Assembly (NCBI RefSeq): GCF_001639725.1
Contig: NZ_LTAW01000004.1
Location: 186,001-250,000 of the forward strand
From: Marinomonas atlantica
GTDB lineage: Bacteria > Pseudomonadota > Gammaproteobacteria > Pseudomonadales > Marinomonadaceae
DNA length: 64,000 nucleotides
Direction of reading: 5' to 3'
Position numbers and translations under genes: made by a program. Shown in pieces: positions 35,738-44,099 of the stretch. The notes under the pieces are model-generated. The model did not search any database and was not told where the DNA came from. It saw nothing but the letters and a program-made list of their open reading frames with translations. Positions within the stretch are counted from its first letter, which is position 1, and the number at the start of each line of letters is the position of its first letter.

Positions 35738-36808
35738 ATGTTCACGAAAACAAAAATAAATAGCGTTGTTGCAGCGACATTGATTGGTGCTGGAGTTATG
35801 TTGAGCGGTGTCGCGCAAGCCGCTGACTTCAATCTACGTGCAGTAGCAAACTCGAATGAGAACGATGAAGACTACGATGGCTTAGTCGTATTCAAAGACT
35901 TTGTCGAGTCTCACTCAAATGGTCGTATTGAAGTGGATATTTTCATGGGCACTCAGCTCTGTGGTAACGGAGTCGAATGTCTAGAAGGTTTAGAATATGG
36001 CTCGCTAGATATCTACATTTCAACCTCTGGTGGCGCATCGGCCATGTACCCTTACGTGCAAGTGTTAGATTTACCTTATGTTTTGCGTGATGACCGCATT
36101 GCAGAAGAAGTATTTACTGGTGACTTTACTCGAGCATTACGTAAACAAATTCTAGAAGACTCGGATAACACGGTTCGTCTAATGACAATCGGTAATACGG
36201 GAGGCTGGCGTAACTTTGCTAACACGAAGCAAACGATTAAAACGCCTGAAGATCTAGATGGATTAAAGATTCGCACAGTCGTTTCGGATTTACCGCAGGA
36301 ATTAGTGCGCTCGATGGGTGCTAACCCAACGCCAATCCCATGGCCTGAACTGTTCACATCGTTTCAAACAGGGGTAGTTGAAGGTTCTAAAAATGGCATA
36401 ACTGACATCATGGGGATGAAATTCACCGATGCCGGTTTGAAGTACGTGACATTGGATGGTCATGCTTATATGTCGGCTTTATGGTACATGAACAATGATT
36501 CCTTCATGGACATGCCAGAAGATCTTCGTCGTGTCGTGGTTGATGGTTTCTCTGCTTTACAGCAAGCCACGTTTGCCTCGCCAAAACGTAAATCTATCGA
36601 AGCATATAAAGCGTTTGATGAAGCAGGTGGTGAGCTTTATGTACCGTCTCCAGAAGAAAAAGAGCAATTCGCGAAAGCTGCAGAGCCTGTATATGATTGG
36701 TTTAAAACCAACATTGAAGACGGTGATAAGTGGTTTACTCTACTAGATACGGCTGCTAAAGAAGCAGAGCAAAAAGTTCAAGCTGAATACGTTTCGGACC
36801 TGAATTAA
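35738..36808 (+). CDS. dctP: TRAP transporter substrate-binding protein (DctP)
   Basis: A 356 aa periplasmic receptor with a signal peptide (VVAATLIGAGVMLSGVAQAAD, cleavage near residue 29). The DctP fold is recognisable from GLKIRTVVSDLPQELVRSMGANPTPIPWPELFTSFQTGVVEGSKNG, where the conserved Arg (in KIRT) would bind a substrate carboxylate or similar acid group. TRAP systems import organic acids, sialic acid, taurine and others; the ligand here is not known. It ends the operon and is followed by a terminator. Confidence 0.9.
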   Translation: MFTKTKINSVVAATLIGAGVMLSGVAQAADFNLRAVANSNENDEDYDGLVVFKDFVESHSNGRIEVDIFMGTQLCGNGVECLEGLEYGSLDIYISTSGGASAMYPYVQVLDLPYVLRDDRIAEEVFTGDFTRALRKQILEDSDNTVRLMTIGNTGGWRNFANTKQTIKTPEDLDGLKIRTVVSDLPQELVRSMGANPTPIPWPELFTSFQTGVVEGSKNGITDIMGMKFTDAGLKYVTLDGHAYMSALWYMNNDSFMDMPEDLRRVVVDGFSALQQATFASPKRKSIEAYKAFDEAGGELYVPSPEEKEQFAKAAEPVYDWFKTNIEDGDKWFTLLDTAAKEAEQKVQAEYVSDLN

Positions 36809-36832
36809 GCTAAGTGTTCTGACTTTATTAAG

Positions 36833-36854
36833 AGGCGGAACTCTCCGCCTTTTT
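36833..36854 (+). terminator. Terminator after dctP
   Basis: Stem AGGCGGA / TCCGCCT with a four-base loop and TTTT. It separates dctP from the UPF0324 gene, though readthrough is possible. Confidence 0.8.
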
Positions 36855-36895
36855 CTCTCCTCGTTACTAACGTCAATGATTGAAATGGGTATCTC

Positions 36896-37891
36896 ATGTA
36901 TAACCCTGCAAGAACTTTTACGCCTAAAATTCCTGGAATCATGCTTGCGATGGTTATGGGGTTGTCTGCCGCCTTTATTAGTGAGCATTACGGCGCCCCT
37001 GTAATGTTGATGGCTTTGCTGTTAGGTATGAGTTTTAACTTTATGGCCGATGCGGAAAAGACAGGTGAAGGTTTAGAATTCAGTGCATCGACAGTGCTTC
37101 GTATCGGTGTGGCTTTATTAGGGGTTCGTATCACGATAAGTTCGTTAACCGATTTTGGGTGGCCCATATTGATGCTAACGGCTTGTTTGGTGTTGGCTGT
37201 TATTTCGATTGGTGTGATAGCTGGGCGTTTGCTAAAACTGCCTGAGAATATGGGGTTACTCGCAGGGTGTGCTGTCGCAATATGCGGTGCATCGGCCACT
37301 GCGGCGGTAGCGGCAGTGTTACCTAAGAATCAAAATACCAATCGATCGGTTGTGTTTACCATCGTAGGCATTACTGCGATGAGTACAACCGCTATGATTG
37401 TGTACCCTATGATTGCCAATTGGATTGGTCTTGATGAGCGCCAGACTGGGTACTTTTTAGGCGCTACGATTCATGATGTTGCCCAAGTTGTGGGTGCTGG
37501 CTACGGTGTATCAGAATATACAGGTGATAACTCTACAGTCGTAAAACTGTTTCGTGTGGCACTTTTAGCGCCGATTGTATTTGTACTTGCGATTATTTTT
37601 TCGCGTAAGGAAGCAGGCAAAAGTGCCGTTAGCCGCTTTCCAATTCCTCCCTTTTTGTTAGTCTTTATTGCGCTCATGATGATGAACACAATGGGCTGGA
37701 TTCCAGTAGCTGTTGTAGAGCTGATTGCTAATGTATCACGTTGGTGTTTGGTGTTTGCGATTGCAGCCATTGGTATGCGTACGCAACTAAATAAGCTGAA
37801 AGAGGTGGGCATGGCCCCATTGGTCTTGCTCCTAGTGGAAACAGTTGTCATGGCTGTATGTGGCGCTCTGTTGGCGTATTATTTTATTTAA
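36896..37891 (+). CDS. UPF0324 (YeiH-type) membrane protein, putative sulfate/sulfite exporter
   Basis: A 331 aa membrane protein with about ten helices. Family motifs visible are ALLGVRITISSLTDFGW, GCAVAICGASATAAVAAVLPKN and GYFLGATIHDVAQVVGAGYGVSEYTGDNSTVVKLFRVALLAP. Homologues are annotated as putative sulfate exporters, and members lie in sulfonate-degradation clusters where a sulfite exporter is needed; the function is not proven for this one. It starts 87 bases after dctP beyond a terminator, so its link to that operon is by position only. Confidence 0.8.
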   Translation: MYNPARTFTPKIPGIMLAMVMGLSAAFISEHYGAPVMLMALLLGMSFNFMADAEKTGEGLEFSASTVLRIGVALLGVRITISSLTDFGWPILMLTACLVLAVISIGVIAGRLLKLPENMGLLAGCAVAICGASATAAVAAVLPKNQNTNRSVVFTIVGITAMSTTAMIVYPMIANWIGLDERQTGYFLGATIHDVAQVVGAGYGVSEYTGDNSTVVKLFRVALLAPIVFVLAIIFSRKEAGKSAVSRFPIPPFLLVFIALMMMNTMGWIPVAVVELIANVSRWCLVFAIAAIGMRTQLNKLKEVGMAPLVLLLVETVVMAVCGALLAYYFI

Positions 37892-37912
37892 CGCACCTCA
37901 GGCCCAGAAATG

Positions 37913-37947
37913 AAAAAGCCCCATACTGAATCAGCATGGGGCTTTTT
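37913..37947. terminator. Bidirectional terminator between UPF0324 gene and trpA
   Basis: Twelve-base arms AAAAAGCCCCAT / ATGGGGCTTTTT give T-runs on both strands, serving the two convergent genes. Confidence 0.9.
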
Positions 37948-37967
37948 GAATGCTAAAGTAGCTTGTT

Positions 37968-38756
37968 TTAGCTGTTAAACAAATTGTTGAACAGTTTCAA
38001 ACCTTCTTCTTTGCCGCCTTTGTTGTAGGCATCTAGCAGAGCAGAACCAATGATAGCGACATCGGCTTTGCCTTTAAGTGCGTCTACATGGGCTTTTTCG
38101 CGAATACCAAAACCTACACCGATCGGCGCGCTAGTGTGTGAATTAATTTCAGCTAGGTATTCATCCAACGATTGCTGATCGCCGCCATTATGGTTTGAGT
38201 TACCTGTAACACCTGAGCGTGCGACGCAGTACAAGAAGCCAGTCGCTTCTTTTGCAAGAAAGGCGAGACGGTCTTTCGGTGTTACTGGCGTGACCAACCA
38301 CACAGGATCAACACCGTTTGCTTCACAATAAGCGCGCAGGTCGGCTGCTTGCTCATAAGGAAGGTCGGGAAGAATTAAACCTTGAATGTTCTCTTCGGCA
38401 CAGCGTTTAACAAGTTTTTCTAAACCGTAACGGTACATCGGGTTTAAGTAACTCATTAGAGCAATACGTGCTTGCGGGTAATCACGACCTAACTGACCGA
38501 TGTCTGTTAGGCATTGCTCAACCGAAAGACTTTGATCATGCAGCGCACCGTGACATGCGGCAACGATGGTTGGACCGTCTGCTACGGGATCAGAGAAGGG
38601 GAATTGAACTTCAATAAAGTCCGCGCCGGCTTCCAGAAGTGTCGCCATCCAATCCAGACTTTCTTGCACGCTTGGGTAGCCATAAACCACATGTGTCATG
38701 GACAGAATTGGTTTTTGCTGGCGCTTCTCAGCAATGTATTGTGCTAACTGACTCAT
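37968..38756 (-). CDS. trpA: Tryptophan synthase alpha chain
   Basis: A 262 aa TIM-barrel enzyme cleaving indole-3-glycerol phosphate to indole and glyceraldehyde-3-phosphate. The catalytic Glu is in DFIEVQFPFSDPVADGP, with the catalytic Asp in ADGP. Typical sequences read ELGxPFSDPxADGP, so EVQF is a variant. The phosphate-binding GFGI loop is present. It begins two bases after trpB. No other trp genes are adjacent. Confidence 0.93.
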   Translation of the reverse strand: MSQLAQYIAEKRQQKPILSMTHVVYGYPSVQESLDWMATLLEAGADFIEVQFPFSDPVADGPTIVAACHGALHDQSLSVEQCLTDIGQLGRDYPQARIALMSYLNPMYRYGLEKLVKRCAEENIQGLILPDLPYEQAADLRAYCEANGVDPVWLVTPVTPKDRLAFLAKEATGFLYCVARSGVTGNSNHNGGDQQSLDEYLAEINSHTSAPIGVGFGIREKAHVDALKGKADVAIIGSALLDAYNKGGKEEGLKLFNNLFNS

Positions 38757-38758
38757 GC

Positions 38759-40015
38759 TTATGCTTCCCCTTCATTGTTCAAGTGATCTTTGTAATCGGC
38801 CATGTAATCTTCCAAGAACTCAGGGAAGGTTGCATCGTTCATCGCTTTAGCAACGTTAAAGATGTCTTTATCACCACGACCTGACAAGTTGATCACAATA
38901 CGTGATTCTTTTGGCAAGTTTGGCGCATCTTTAAACGCACCGGCAAGGGCGTGTGACGACTCCAATGCAGGAATGATCCCTTCTTTTTTCAGCAACAAAG
39001 AACACGCCGCCACCACTTCGTCGTCCATAGCGTAGGTCATCTGAATGCGACCTTCTTGCGCCAAGTGAGCAATGATGGGGGACACGCCCACGTAATCAAG
39101 ACCCGCTGCGATGGAGTGTGTTTCTTGTAGCTGACCATTGTCATCTTGTAAGAACATGGTCGCAAAGCCTTGAGCGATGCCTTTTTGACCCAAGCCGTTA
39201 GACAAACGGATCGAGTGTTGGCCAAGCTCCAAGCCTTTGCCGCCGGCTTCAACGCCGATCATTTCTACTTCTTTTTCCTCTAGGAATGGTAAGAACAAAC
39301 CGCAGGCATTCGAACCGCCACCCACACACGCATACAAACGATCAGGGTATTGCCCAAACTGCGCTTGGCTTTGCTCTTTCACTTCTTCACCGATCACCGA
39401 CTGGAAGTACGCCACCATTTCTGGGAATGGCGCACAACCACAGGTCGTACCGATCAAGTAGTGGCTGTCTTCATGGCTTGAAGACCAATCACGTAATGCT
39501 TCGTCTAACGCGTCGCGCAATGTCTGAGCACCTTCAGCAACCGGCACGACCGTCGCACCTAACTGCTTCATCCAAAATACGTTCGGATACTGACGCTTCA
39601 CGTCTTTAGCACCCATGTAAATGGTACATTCAAGGCCAAGGCGTGCAGCAATCAAAGCCGTCGCGACACCGTGCTGACCAGCACCGGTTTCTGCGATGAC
39701 ACGTTTCTTGCCCATACGCTTTACTAACAGAGCTTGGCCAATTACGTTGTTCATCTTGTGCGCGCCAGACTGGTTTAAGTCTTCGCGTTTTAGGTAAATC
39801 TGAGCGCCACCGAAGTGATCTGTTAAGTTCTTACAAAAAGTCAACGGCGTAGGGCGGCCAGAGTAGTTCTGCCAAGTATCTTTCAACTCCGCAATAAACG
39901 CTGGATCGTTCTTCGCCTCTTCAAAGGCATGAAGGATTTGCTGCTGGCTAGAGTAGAGAATCTCAGGAATGTAGCTCCCGCCGAACTCACCGTAGTAACC
40001 ATTATTGCTTTGCAT
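38759..40015 (-). CDS. trpB: Tryptophan synthase beta chain
   Basis: A 418 aa PLP enzyme condensing indole and serine to tryptophan. The PLP lysine lies in LNQSGAHKMNNVIGQALL, where Met-Asn-Asn replaces the usual Thr-Asn-Gln or Ile-Asn-Asn. ETGAGQHGVATA and the phosphate-binding VGGGSNACGLF are intact, as are HSIAAGLDYVGVSP and INLSGRGDKD. The C-terminus extends about 25 residues beyond the last conserved motif. No regulator is divergent from it. A long 5' region with a hairpin lies upstream. Confidence 0.93.
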   Translation of the reverse strand: MQSNNGYYGEFGGSYIPEILYSSQQQILHAFEEAKNDPAFIAELKDTWQNYSGRPTPLTFCKNLTDHFGGAQIYLKREDLNQSGAHKMNNVIGQALLVKRMGKKRVIAETGAGQHGVATALIAARLGLECTIYMGAKDVKRQYPNVFWMKQLGATVVPVAEGAQTLRDALDEALRDWSSSHEDSHYLIGTTCGCAPFPEMVAYFQSVIGEEVKEQSQAQFGQYPDRLYACVGGGSNACGLFLPFLEEKEVEMIGVEAGGKGLELGQHSIRLSNGLGQKGIAQGFATMFLQDDNGQLQETHSIAAGLDYVGVSPIIAHLAQEGRIQMTYAMDDEVVAACSLLLKKEGIIPALESSHALAGAFKDAPNLPKESRIVINLSGRGDKDIFNVAKAMNDATFPEFLEDYMADYKDHLNNEGEA

Positions 40016-40661
40016 GAAAGACTCCTCTCGGATAATGCAGTGTGTAAAACACTAAAATTTAATAACTAAACGATACAGTAAAATTAATAGAAAGAACTCA
40101 CCTCGTCAAGAGGTGAGAACTAAATTTCTTTACTATTGCGTTTAGTTAATTGGTTGTACCGCTATAGGATTTGTATTTGCGGTGAATTGTAGCATCAAAG
40201 GTCGGTTATAAAATAAGAGAATACCAACGCAAATACGAAATCTAACTAAGTCAGTCGATGTTGTTTAAAGGGTTTCCCTAATAAACCCTTTTGTGTAGGA
40301 GAGTGATTAATTTTGGTTGATTGTCAGTGGCTTTGCTGTTGCATTTCGTTCCATGTCGTTTAGTGCATTAGTCCGTGGTACTACAGAAAACTAAAAAGTC
40401 ATATCTGAAAACGGGCTCGTATTAAACGGACAGAACGTATATCAAAAGCCAGCAAATCAGATGTCAGAGCCTTAAGCACTAGAGTTGCCAAGAGTTAATG
40501 TCATCGATAATAGAGAGCCTTAGGGTAGAAAAAGTGCTACAAGGACACTAGCAACTAAAATGAAGTGAACTAAGTCAAACACTACACCGTTAACGAACAC
40601 GGAGTGATATAGCTCACTGAGCAATGTATTATTTCGAGTATCGCTTTGAAAGGATGAAAAA
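40016..40661. other. 646-base non-coding region between divergent trpB and the SDR gene
   Basis: It holds the trpB leader with its hairpin, a second hairpin AAAGGGTTT / AAACCCTTT at 40267-40291 and the SDR promoter region. I find no credible ORF, tRNA or repeat in 40300-40650, only AT-rich sequence with stops in all frames. Confidence 0.5.
40098..40118 (-). other. Hairpin in the trpB leader region
   Basis: Stem CTCACCTC / GAGGTGAG with a five-base loop, about 85 bases upstream of trpB. On the minus strand it is followed by a T-rich stretch (TTCTTTCTATTAATTTT), so it could be an attenuator-type terminator. No tryptophan-codon leader peptide was found. Confidence 0.4.
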
Positions 40662-41414
40662 ATGAGCAATCAAAAAGTGGCAATTATTACGGGTGGTAGT
40701 CGAGGAATCGGGGCTGCTACGGCAAGACTTTTTGCTCAAAATGGCTATGATTTATGTATTAATTACAAATCTAATGCTGAGTCAGCTAAGGCACTTGCTG
40801 AAGACATTAAAGCGTTAGGTGGCCATTGTATTTCTATACAGGCTGACGTTTCCAAAGAGGATGATGTTATTCGGCTGTTTGAATCTGTGGATCGAGAGCT
40901 TGGTGCTGTTTCTGTTTTGGTCAACAATGCGGGCATCTTAAAGAAACAGATGCGCTTAGAAGAAATGAATGCTGATAGGATCAATTCAATTCTCGAAACT
41001 AATGTGACGGGTTACTTTTTATGTTGTCGCGAAGCCGTGAAACGAATGTCCACTCGTCATGGCGGTTTAGGCGGTGTCATAATCAACGTCTCTTCGGGCG
41101 CGGCTCGAACGGGCTCACCTAATGAATACATAGATTATGCAGCGTCAAAAGGAGCAATCGACACATTGACAAAAGGTCTGTCGTTAGAAGTGGCAGCAGA
41201 AGATATTAGAGTGAATTGTGTTCGTCCGGGGCTGATTTATACTGATATGCACGCTGACGGCGGAGAGCCTGAGCGTATTGAAAGGCTAAAAGGCAAAATC
41301 CCAATGCAGCGGGGCGGTTTGCCTGATGAAATTGCAGAGGCTATTTATTGGTTGGCGTCTGAAAAGTCATCCTTTTCCACAGGTAGCTTTTTGGATGTAT
41401 CCGGTGGTTTGTAA
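40662..41414 (+). CDS. Short-chain dehydrogenase/reductase (YgfF-like)
   Basis: A 250 aa classical SDR. The cofactor motif is ITGGSRGIGAATARLF (TGxxxGIG), with VNNAG, catalytic Ser in INVSSGAARTGSPNEYIDYAASKGA and the Tyr-x-x-x-Lys pair YAASK. The C-terminal part VRPGLIYTDMHADGGEPERIERLKGKIPMQRGG is very close to E. coli YgfF, an oxidoreductase of unknown substrate. It stands alone after a long leader with AAAGGA upstream of its ATG. A partial copy of the regulon repeat lies 50 bases downstream. Confidence 0.88.
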   Translation: MSNQKVAIITGGSRGIGAATARLFAQNGYDLCINYKSNAESAKALAEDIKALGGHCISIQADVSKEDDVIRLFESVDRELGAVSVLVNNAGILKKQMRLEEMNADRINSILETNVTGYFLCCREAVKRMSTRHGGLGGVIINVSSGAARTGSPNEYIDYAASKGAIDTLTKGLSLEVAAEDIRVNCVRPGLIYTDMHADGGEPERIERLKGKIPMQRGGLPDEIAEAIYWLASEKSSFSTGSFLDVSGGL

Positions 41415-41463
41415 CACATCAAAAACGCTTAAATGAAAAGGCGTCAGCGCTAGGTATTCTTCC

Positions 41464-41478
41464 TCACTATTGATTTAC
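41464..41478. promoter_or_regulatory. Regulon repeat, partial copy E
   Basis: TCACTATTGATTTAC is identical to 15 bases of the inverted 21-bp repeat (copy D). It lies between the SDR gene and the diguanylate cyclase gene, 9 kb away from the other copies. Confidence 0.45.
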
Positions 41479-41650
41479 GCTTGGGGCGTGTAATGTCTCG
41501 GGGAGCTGGGATGAAAGAAGTGTCTTAAGAATAGATAGACAAGATGAGTTCGTTTTGACAATATCGAACGATTTTTAATCGGAATGCCATCTGAGCGCAA
41601 AAGCAAACGTTGTTTTTAAGCAAATGATCGAGCTTATTTAACATTTATAT

Positions 41651-43243
41651 ATGAAGCAGTTCTCAAAGTTACATCATCAAATTTTTGCGATCACTACCAC
41701 GTTAGCTTTAATAACCATTGTTATTATTAGTGTCTGTATTGCCTCTCTTTTATATACACAAGGTATAGATAAAGCTGAATCAGTACTGCGCAATAAAAAC
41801 CGGTCTGTCACAACACTAATTGACGGCTATGTTGCACCCTTTCGAAAAGCCGTTGAATACGTTAGTGGTTCTGCTTCAGGCATTGATCATAACCACTTCC
41901 GTGAGCAAGAAACACAAGATAAAATTCTGACTCTATTTGAGGTACTTCAAAACACCGTACCTAATATACATTATATCTTTTCAGGCTACGAAGATGGCTC
42001 TTTACTGATTAATGATTATACCCCACCTGAAGATTTCAACTCCGTCATTCGACCTTGGTATCAAGCTGCGATAAAGTCGCATCCATTGATATCTGATGGC
42101 ATTCCTTATCAAGACATTAACTCCAAAAAGTGGCTAATTTCATTTGGAAAAACATTAGTCGACCCTGATGATAAGGTTGTAGGGGTGATTTCTATTGATG
42201 CAGGAATGGATGCGATTGTTGAAGCACTGGCTATTCGGGATGAACAGTACCCGACCATATACAACTTTGTCATGGATAATGAAGGCAAAATACTTATTCA
42301 TCCAGATGCGACACTTCCAGATAAGCTTCACCGAGAAATTTTCTCTCATTTGCCAAAGGAACTGAATGCTTCAGGGAAGCTTTCTTACAGCGATGGTGAG
42401 CAAAATAAATTGGCTCATTTTGAGCGCATTGATGAATTAGGCTGGATTGTAGTGACCGAAGTAAATTTGGACGATATTCGTCAGCCTCTTATAAAGACCA
42501 TTGCTTCTACTGTATTGATGATAGTAATAGGGTCACTTTTCACGACGTGGTTGATGAGTTTTATCTTAAGTAGACATATTATTTTGCCACTGAAAAAATT
42601 ACAAAACAGGGTGCAAGAGATTACTGAAGGGAAAGACGAATTAGACAAGTACGTATTGCCGAAAAATGAAATAGGCAAGATCTCCGAAGCCATTGAGCAG
42701 CTCACAGAAAAAGCGTTAATTCAGAAAAATATTGAACTGAAAGATACAAATGCCCTGTTGAGTGCTATTTCTCACACTGATCAGCTAACATCGATTGCCA
42801 ATCGTCGCAAAATGATGGAAGTGCTCCATGCGGAAGTCAGTCGTTTTCAGAGAAAGCATCGTCCTTTTAGCGTACTAATGTTCGATATAGACCATTTTAA
42901 GCGAGTGAATGATACGTTTGGGCATGAAGTAGGCGATCAGGTTCTTATCGAACTTGCTCAAGTTGTCAAAGCGACGGTTCGAAATACGGATACAGTAGGG
43001 CGATGGGGTGGCGAAGAATTTGTCATCGTGTGTCCTAATACCGATCAGACAATGGCACTGATTATTGCTGAGAAAGTGTTTGCCGCAATTCACTCACATA
43101 GTTTTCCCATGCAGGTTGACGTTACCGTTAGCCTTGGGCTATCAGAGTTTACCGCCAAACACTCTTTAGAAAGCATTTTAGTAGAAGTAGATCAAAAAAT
43201 GTATCGTGCTAAACAAGCAGGCCGTAATCAGATTAAGTCATAA
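41651..43243 (+). CDS. Membrane diguanylate cyclase with dCache-type sensor, HAMP and GGDEF
   Basis: A 530 aa c-di-GMP synthase. A first membrane helix (~10-35) is followed by a large extracytoplasmic domain of Cache type (RPWYQAAIKSHPLISDGIPYQDINSKKWLISFGKTLVDPDDKVVGVISIDAGMDAI is typical). A second helix (~283-305), HAMP (~306-360) and a GGDEF domain with active site GRWGGEEFVIV come next. The I-site RxxD (RNTD) is present five residues before GGEEF, so product inhibition is likely. No EAL domain. Cache domains bind small ligands such as amino acids; the ligand is unknown. Confidence 0.9.
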   Translation: MKQFSKLHHQIFAITTTLALITIVIISVCIASLLYTQGIDKAESVLRNKNRSVTTLIDGYVAPFRKAVEYVSGSASGIDHNHFREQETQDKILTLFEVLQNTVPNIHYIFSGYEDGSLLINDYTPPEDFNSVIRPWYQAAIKSHPLISDGIPYQDINSKKWLISFGKTLVDPDDKVVGVISIDAGMDAIVEALAIRDEQYPTIYNFVMDNEGKILIHPDATLPDKLHREIFSHLPKELNASGKLSYSDGEQNKLAHFERIDELGWIVVTEVNLDDIRQPLIKTIASTVLMIVIGSLFTTWLMSFILSRHIILPLKKLQNRVQEITEGKDELDKYVLPKNEIGKISEAIEQLTEKALIQKNIELKDTNALLSAISHTDQLTSIANRRKMMEVLHAEVSRFQRKHRPFSVLMFDIDHFKRVNDTFGHEVGDQVLIELAQVVKATVRNTDTVGRWGGEEFVIVCPNTDQTMALIIAEKVFAAIHSHSFPMQVDVTVSLGLSEFTAKHSLESILVEVDQKMYRAKQAGRNQIKS

Positions 43244-43331
43244 TGCTTTTGTGCGTGACTGATATATTGAGCATTCAGTGTCTGTTGTTTTACTAAGTTC
43301 ATTATTAAGTCTGCAAATAAAAGGTGTTTAT

Positions 43332-43733
43332 ATGGCAAACCATTTAGGTTCTTGTCTATGTGGTATCGTAAACTTCGAGATACAAGGTGATTTTGACAGT
43401 TTTTATCTGTGTCATTGCCACTATTGTCAAAAAGATACGGGAACTTCCCATGCGTCGAATCTATTTTCACATTCAGCGACGTTGGTTTGGCGATCAGGTG
43501 AGGAAGCTGTAACGTCATTTACGCTTAAAGGTAGCCGTCACAATAAAAGCTTTTGTAAAGTGTGTGGCTCAGCGCTGCCTTGCACCGCGATAAAGGATGT
43601 TTTAGTTGTTCCGGCTGGATGTTTGGATACTCCGATTTCGATAGTGCCAACAGCACGTATCTTCGCATCTCGGAAAAGGGGTTGGGATAAAGAGCTAATA
43701 AGTGTGCCCACGTTTGATGGGTTGCCTGAGTAA
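43332..43733 (+). CDS. GFA/CENP-V family zinc-binding protein
   Basis: A 133 aa protein of the glutathione-dependent formaldehyde-activating (GFA)/CENP-V fold. Zinc ligands are visible in GSCLCGIV, YLCHCHYCQKDTG and FCKVCGSALP. Members include a formaldehyde-glutathione adduct enzyme, but most homologues have unknown function. The ATG at 43332 follows AAGGTG; an earlier ATG at 43278 would add 18 unconserved residues. It is isolated. Confidence 0.82.
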   Translation: MANHLGSCLCGIVNFEIQGDFDSFYLCHCHYCQKDTGTSHASNLFSHSATLVWRSGEEAVTSFTLKGSRHNKSFCKVCGSALPCTAIKDVLVVPAGCLDTPISIVPTARIFASRKRGWDKELISVPTFDGLPE

Positions 43734-43787
43734 GATTGCCAGAAATTGAAGCTTTATTTTTAATTGCCACACCGCCTAAGGGTCAAA

Positions 43788-44069
43788 ATGAACGTCGATA
43801 AAGCAAAGAAGCGTATTGCAAAACAAGTAAGCAAAGGTTTTAAAGGGTATCCGTTGGTTTCGATTGAATACTTTGGTGAGACGCCAGTGTTAGCGACGCA
43901 GGTGGTTATTCAGTTTATTGCCGAAGAGGAGTCAGAGCCTCAAGAACAGAAGTTCAGTGCGGAACATGATGTACGTAATGACGAAACGATTCAGACGGTA
44001 TTGCTAAAAATCATTGAGAGAGCGGATGCCAGCAGTGTGTCTGAAATAGCTGGTGTCTCAAAGCTATAG
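43788..44069 (+). CDS. Conserved hypothetical small protein
   Basis: A 93 aa soluble acidic/basic protein beginning MNVDKAKKRIAKQVSKGFKGYPLVSIEYFG and containing VVIQFIAEEESEPQEQKF. It looks like a compact alpha/beta protein common in marine gammaproteobacteria, but I recognise no named domain. The ATG at 43788 has AGGG nine bases upstream; an upstream in-frame start exists eight codons earlier. It ends 30 bases before a convergent LysR gene. Confidence 0.65.
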   Translation: MNVDKAKKRIAKQVSKGFKGYPLVSIEYFGETPVLATQVVIQFIAEEESEPQEQKFSAEHDVRNDETIQTVLLKIIERADASSVSEIAGVSKL

Positions 44070-44099
44070 TTAAGTTGCCGTCCCGTATCGTGCTTCCCC

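Noticed and set aside
40142..40200. A short minus-strand frame (MLQFTANTNPIAVQPIN) as a trp leader peptide
   Set aside because: It has no tryptophan codons and no ribosome site.
40267..40291. AAAGGGTTT / AAACCCTTT hairpin as a terminator
   Set aside because: It lies between divergent genes with no upstream transcript to end and has only a short T-run.
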